A stretch of DNA of 14,577 nucleotides from JAYWAM01 sp043782425. Lineage in GTDB: Bacteria > Pseudomonadota > Gammaproteobacteria > Burkholderiales > Usitatibacteraceae. Numbering within the stretch: position 1 is the stretch's first letter; the number at the start of each line of letters is the position of its first letter. Below the pieces are notes generated by a model, which had not been told where the DNA came from, did no database searches, and saw nothing but the letters and a program-made list of their open reading frames with translations. Below, one piece after another: positions 11,117-14,577 of the stretch. Both the position numbers and the translations under genes were made by a program. The stretch spans positions 1 through 14,577 of the forward strand of contig JAYWAM010000186.1 of NCBI GenBank assembly GCA_043782425.1. The letters are read 5' to 3'.

Positions 11117-12571
11117 CTACAAAATGGTAATTGTCACGCTTTGACTGGCGCTTCCCCCGGCATTGCTGCACGTCAGCGTGTAGACGCCGGTGGCGCTCAA
11201 GTTGGTCAATACCTGGCTACCTTTCCCAGCCTTGTCGCCGCTCCACGCGCCGCTGGCGGCGCAACTGCTGCCGCTGCTGCTCCAGGTGAGTGTGGCGCTG
11301 CCACCCAGACTTACCGAGGCCGGGCTTGCCGACAGCGTGACGGCATTTGGTGCAGCATATTCATACGCGCCAATATCGAGCGCGCCTGACTGCGGGCGGG
11401 CCTCGCTATTGATGGGGTGCAGGTATTGCATGCTCGGCGTCAGCGCGAAACCAAATGAAGTCACGCCTGCGTTCGTGCCTGCGTCGCGCGCCGATGAGGT
11501 GCTGAGCAGGTGATAGTCATACGCTGCTGGATTGACCAGGCCAGGGTTCGCACTGGCGAGATTTGAGGTCAGGGTTCCTGGGCCGGAAAGCACTGTGCCG
11601 GTTCCCACAAAAAGATTATTTTGAATGCTGGCAGTCGTGCCAGTGGCAGCGCTCACGAAGGTGCTGCCTGCGCTGCGGCTGTTGACTACGGTGTTGTTCA
11701 CCACATAGAGATCTTTGAGCGCGTTGGACAGCCCTTCCGCACCGTAGGAAATGATGGTGCTGTTGTCAGTGGTGGCGCTTTGCTGGATAAGATTGCCCAT
11801 GATGACCGAGCGCCCGCCGTTGGGCAGATCGATCTCGTAACTCGCGGTTCCGGTTTCATCGGTGATGCGGTTGTAGAGGATATAGTTTTCCTGGGCGCGG
11901 CTTTTGAGTGTGTGACCGATTTTAGCGTGATGCGAATAGTTACCGCGGAAAGTCAGGCTCGCGGTATTGCCGACGTAAAGATTGTGGGTAAACCCATCGC
12001 CGAATCCATTGTAGGCAAACTCGGAATTTTCAATAATGAGCGCGCCGCCTTCTCCCAGAAAGCCATTTTCATTATTGTGGAAGTAGCAGTTGCGTATGGT
12101 CAGATTATTTCCCTCGTGACGGATGCCGGCGCCATTTTGATCGGCGACCGAGGCGCCGGAGAATTCAATATTCTCTATGGTCATATTGCTGCCCCGTGTG
12201 ACCCAGATACCTTTGCCGTTGGCTTGATCGTTGCTGGGAATATAGTCAATCTGCTGCGTCATTTTCATGTGGGCGCGGCCACCCACGCCGCGCAGCGTGA
12301 GATTGTTACTGCGCCACACGGCGGCGTCATTGAGGTAGATTCCGGCGTCGATCTCGATAACATCGCCATCTGACGATACGGCGGCGGCCTGGCTTGGCAG
12401 GGTATAGGTGCGTGTCGGGCCGACGGGAATGACGGCTGCGGTGGCTATTGTGGTGAGCAAAAACACGCCGAGAAACAACGCTGCCGCCGCACCGGTTCTA
12501 GCTAACAAACCGCTAGTGTGATGCGCAAATGAAATGCGGCGCGACGCACGAAGATTTTTTGGTTTGGTCAT
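11117..12571 (-). CDS. Exported right-handed beta-helix protein with C-terminal Ig-like domain
   Basis: A 484-residue protein. The frame is open upstream to 12655, but I choose the ATG at 12571 because it overlaps the upstream gene's stop by ATGA and is followed by a basic start and a hydrophobic segment (about 28-46, TGAAAALFLGVFLLTTIATA), a signal peptide or anchor. Residues 47-400 are a parallel beta-helix with recurring N/D-rich turns: SNNLTLRGVGG, SNMTIENIEFSG, NNLTIRNCYFHNNENG, LIIENSEFAYNG, SLTFRGNYSHH. Polysaccharide lyases and surface adhesins share this fold. DIGAYEY near 410 often ends such helices. The last 70 residues form an Ig-like domain with two Cys (SSCAAS and LTCSN), probably a disulfide. 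The most likely role is a carbohydrate-acting or surface-binding protein; the catalytic residues cannot be identified. Confidence 0.85.
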   Translation of the reverse strand: MTKPKNLRASRRISFAHHTSGLLARTGAAAALFLGVFLLTTIATAAVIPVGPTRTYTLPSQAAAVSSDGDVIEIDAGIYLNDAAVWRSNNLTLRGVGGRAHMKMTQQIDYIPSNDQANGKGIWVTRGSNMTIENIEFSGASVADQNGAGIRHEGNNLTIRNCYFHNNENGFLGEGGALIIENSEFAYNGFGDGFTHNLYVGNTASLTFRGNYSHHAKIGHTLKSRAQENYILYNRITDETGTASYEIDLPNGGRSVIMGNLIQQSATTDNSTIISYGAEGLSNALKDLYVVNNTVVNSRSAGSTFVSAATGTTASIQNNLFVGTGTVLSGPGTLTSNLASANPGLVNPAAYDYHLLSTSSARDAGTNAGVTSFGFALTPSMQYLHPINSEARPQSGALDIGAYEYAAPNAVTLSASPASVSLGGSATLTWSSSGSSCAASGAWSGDKAGKGSQVLTNLSATGVYTLTCSNAGGSASQSVTITIL

Positions 12572-14577
12572 TGGGATACTGTGCGCGGAATCACGGCCCA
12601 GATCGGTTGGTCGCGGTAGTCTGGATGTATGCCTGACAACAAACTTCGACTCCATGCAGTTGCTCCACCAGGAAGACCGGAATCCGCTGCGGCTGCAAGC
12701 GCAGGCTGCATGGCGGAAAAATAGTAGTAAATGTTGTTTTGGCCGCCTGTCATTTCATTAGTTACGTATGTTCGACCTAAAGCAGTAGTCATATGCGCCG
12801 CCATCTCTGGACTGCCACAACTGTACGCGGCCGCGGCTGACTGTTCGGGGACTAGAGACGCGAGCGTAGCAAGATATACCTCTCTGTAGGTTGCGTAATA
12901 AACCGGAGAGGCGCTGAGAGGTCCCACACGCGAAACATATTGGGGCGTCCACTGAAAACACGATTCGCTTTTAGTTATTCCCATCATGCCAATCGGTGTC
13001 TTAAGCTTGTAATCACGCATCGGTATCGCATTACTGACCCCTAAATCCACAAGGTACTGAAAGGCCCATGATATGAAGGCGTCATACCACATACGGTATT
13101 CCCCATAAATACTGCTCGATGGGTTATTCCGGCCCGCTTGATACATCATGCCAAGACTGTTGGACTCCGGGCTATTGGCATCGATGTACTGCCATTTATG
13201 ATAGGCGAGATTGTTATTGAGTTTGTTGGCGAAATAACTCTTGAGGGGGTCGGTGTCGGGCGTAATGCTGGCCGCTTGCGCAACATTACGATACGCCCAC
13301 GCCGTGCCGCGCAATGTTCCGTCGTAAAAAATTCCTGTTGAACCATTTGTCGAGGCGTACGCTTGGTAAGCTGCGGACCCAGTTCGAGCATAACTTGCCG
13401 TCCACGCCAAATCATAGGACGCCCAAAACTGCATCTCCTCAAGGTAGTAGTAATCGCCCGTCACCAAGTACGCGAGGTAGCCGATGGAAGGGCGATGCGA
13501 GGTGAAACTTCCCGGGTTGTTGGTGTTGGCCGTGGCTGATCTTGGGAATCGCGGGTTAGCGCCACTCCAATCGGAGGTGTCGGAATCAGGGTAACTATCG
13601 ATGGTTACCGGAAGTTTGGTAATCTCATCGCGAAAGTGTGTCGGGTAAACGGCGGCGCCATCGTGGTTGGCATTCATGTAGTTGAAGGCGCGCTTGTCGC
13701 CACTGACAGAATAAACGGCATCCCAGCGTGGCATTGGCCCAACCCCGTCGGCTTCTCCCGCAAGATCCATGTTCGCTTGATCGCCCGGAGTCATCGGTGC
13801 AGCGCTCTGGCGCGCAGCGTTTAGGAATGCTTCCGTCGGCGTCAGCGTTTCATACTTCGGAATGGCTTTCGTGTCCTGAAGGTAGGTGGTGTTCAGCTTG
13901 GCGTAAATCTTCGAGTCTGCGCTGTTCCACCAACCAAGCTGATGCCAACGGGTATGCTGGAAATGCGTCAGGCTCGCTCCACCATTGTTGTAAATAGTGG
14001 TTCCACCGATAGTGACGGTGGGGAGATACGTGAAATCACTTGGCCCAGCCACCAGCGTCCATCCATTCTCCACCACTGCATCGACTCTCACTTTGGTGAT
14101 AGGCGAACCTGCATAAGCGCGCACGTGGAAATACACAGCCAGATGCGGATGCGCCACGCCTCCATTCTTGACCGGGCCACCCACAATCCATTCTGACACT
14201 TCGGGGCCTGCGAGCCATAATTTGGGCGTGCCTTGTAAAAGATTGCGCGCAGAAGCGCTATAGACCGTGCCGCCGACATTCAAGCTCACTTGGGAATCAA
14301 AGTTGGTGGCAAGGAGGCTGGCGAGGGAAACCGGAGTTTGCGCAGCGCCGTCTGCTTGCGCGAATAGCGTAATGGCTTGCGTTGCAGAAGCGCCCAGTGT
14401 CGCCAGCTTGGCTGTGAGGATGGCGTGGCGCAGCGAGCCGTTTGCATGAGTGGCTTTCTTATCTACCTGAAGGGTGATGGGGTTGCCGCTACCATCTTTG
14501 GCGATGACGGTGTAACCGGCAGGAACATCGCCTTGCTTAAAGGCATGACCAAAAGTGGTGACGGCGCTGGTCTGCGC
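12568..14577 (-). CDS. Large protein, likely secreted glycan-acting (RIFT-barrel/toroid-like), N-terminus outside window
   Basis: The frame is open from the stop at 12568 to the right edge, 669 codons. A GTG at 14289 could be mistaken for the start, but coding sequence continues upstream (VTTFGHAFKQGDVPAGYTVI, then THANGSLRHAILTAKL), so the true start lies beyond 14577. The first 120 visible residues resemble a beta-rich barrel domain of the kind called RIFT barrel. The rest is rich in aromatic residues and helices (YLEEMQFWASYDLAWTASYA, LAYHKWQYIDAN), like an alpha/alpha toroid of polysaccharide lyases such as the YetA/rhamnogalacturonan group. That resemblance is from memory, and no catalytic residues are assigned. 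It is translationally coupled (ATGA) to the beta-helix protein. Its signal peptide, if any, is out of view. Confidence 0.75.
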   Translation of the reverse strand, partial: AQTSAVTTFGHAFKQGDVPAGYTVIAKDGSGNPITLQVDKKATHANGSLRHAILTAKLATLGASATQAITLFAQADGAAQTPVSLASLLATNFDSQVSLNVGGTVYSASARNLLQGTPKLWLAGPEVSEWIVGGPVKNGGVAHPHLAVYFHVRAYAGSPITKVRVDAVVENGWTLVAGPSDFTYLPTVTIGGTTIYNNGGASLTHFQHTRWHQLGWWNSADSKIYAKLNTTYLQDTKAIPKYETLTPTEAFLNAARQSAAPMTPGDQANMDLAGEADGVGPMPRWDAVYSVSGDKRAFNYMNANHDGAAVYPTHFRDEITKLPVTIDSYPDSDTSDWSGANPRFPRSATANTNNPGSFTSHRPSIGYLAYLVTGDYYYLEEMQFWASYDLAWTASYARTGSAAYQAYASTNGSTGIFYDGTLRGTAWAYRNVAQAASITPDTDPLKSYFANKLNNNLAYHKWQYIDANSPESNSLGMMYQAGRNNPSSSIYGEYRMWYDAFISWAFQYLVDLGVSNAIPMRDYKLKTPIGMMGITKSESCFQWTPQYVSRVGPLSASPVYYATYREVYLATLASLVPEQSAAAAYSCGSPEMAAHMTTALGRTYVTNEMTGGQNNIYYYFSAMQPALAAAADSGLPGGATAWSRSLLSGIHPDYRDQPIWAVIPRTVSQ

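Noticed and set aside
11621..12373. 250-codon open frame on the plus strand
   Set aside because: It is antisense to the beta-helix gene, whose repeated N/D-rich turns, signal segment and Ig-like tail are clearly real. The antisense protein shows no family features and is a composition effect.
1..14577. CRISPR array, rRNA, tRNA, integrase, transposase or phage structural genes
   Set aside because: Scanning both strands by eye showed no regularly spaced repeats, no tRNA-like cloverleaf pattern and no conserved recombinase or phage motifs; a short or degenerate tRNA could still have been missed.

Overview
The window looks like chromosomal DNA of a proteobacterium, most likely a betaproteobacterium. 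The evidence is the G+C-rich coding style, a divergent LysR/GST/PNPOx cluster, a PCu(A)C copper chaperone, an AbrB-PIN toxin-antitoxin pair, and short GCGAAAGC-type hairpin repeats of a kind common in that class. No rRNA, tRNA, CRISPR array, integrase or transposase was seen. Taxonomy is inferred from style only.

Layout, left to right. (1) 1-2624: a LysR regulator (minus, cut by the left edge) diverges from a glutathione S-transferase gene and a PNPOx-like flavin protein gene; a small exported protein of unknown function follows. (2) 2625-5500: an accessory stretch. It opens with a MITE-like element with 23-bp terminal inverted repeats, then an AbrB/PIN (VapBC-type) module, an aminoglycoside-phosphotransferase-fold kinase, and a HigBA-type module. 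The toxin of that last module carries a one-base frameshift, and a 14-codon fossil copy of its own N-terminus lies upstream. (3) 8301 down to 5571, minus strand: an exported alpha/beta hydrolase, a truncated antibiotic-biosynthesis-monooxygenase (ABM) gene, an ArsR-like regulator, a NIPSNAP protein and an intact ABM. Neighbours are joined by ATGA start/stop overlaps except at one 184-bp gap that holds two strong palindromes. (4) 8302-8644: a second element with the same terminal repeats, containing an inverted pair of the hairpin repeats, then an SDR oxidoreductase (plus). (5) 9566-10268: non-coding inverted repeats, a decayed GSU2403-type nucleotidyltransferase gene with several frame changes, and two tiny linked ORFs leading into a PCu(A)C copper chaperone gene, followed by a small membrane protein. 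(6) 11042-14577: a hairpin separates these from a convergent minus-strand pair: a very large protein (N-terminus beyond the right edge) overlapping by ATGA an exported right-handed beta-helix protein with an Ig-like C-terminal domain.

How the genes may work together (inference). The LysR/GST/PNPOx and hydrolase/ArsR/NIPSNAP/ABM groups look like small detoxification or electrophile- and quinone-handling units, each with its own regulator. The right-hand pair looks like a translationally coupled carbohydrate-acting secretion unit. The middle is shaped by decay: a frameshifted toxin, a truncated ABM, a decayed nucleotidyltransferase and non-autonomous repeat elements. The strongest leads are the two related inverted-repeat elements (one flanked by a 7-bp direct repeat that falls inside another repeat family), the fossil toxin start under a strong promoter, and the large uncharacterised protein paired with the beta-helix protein.
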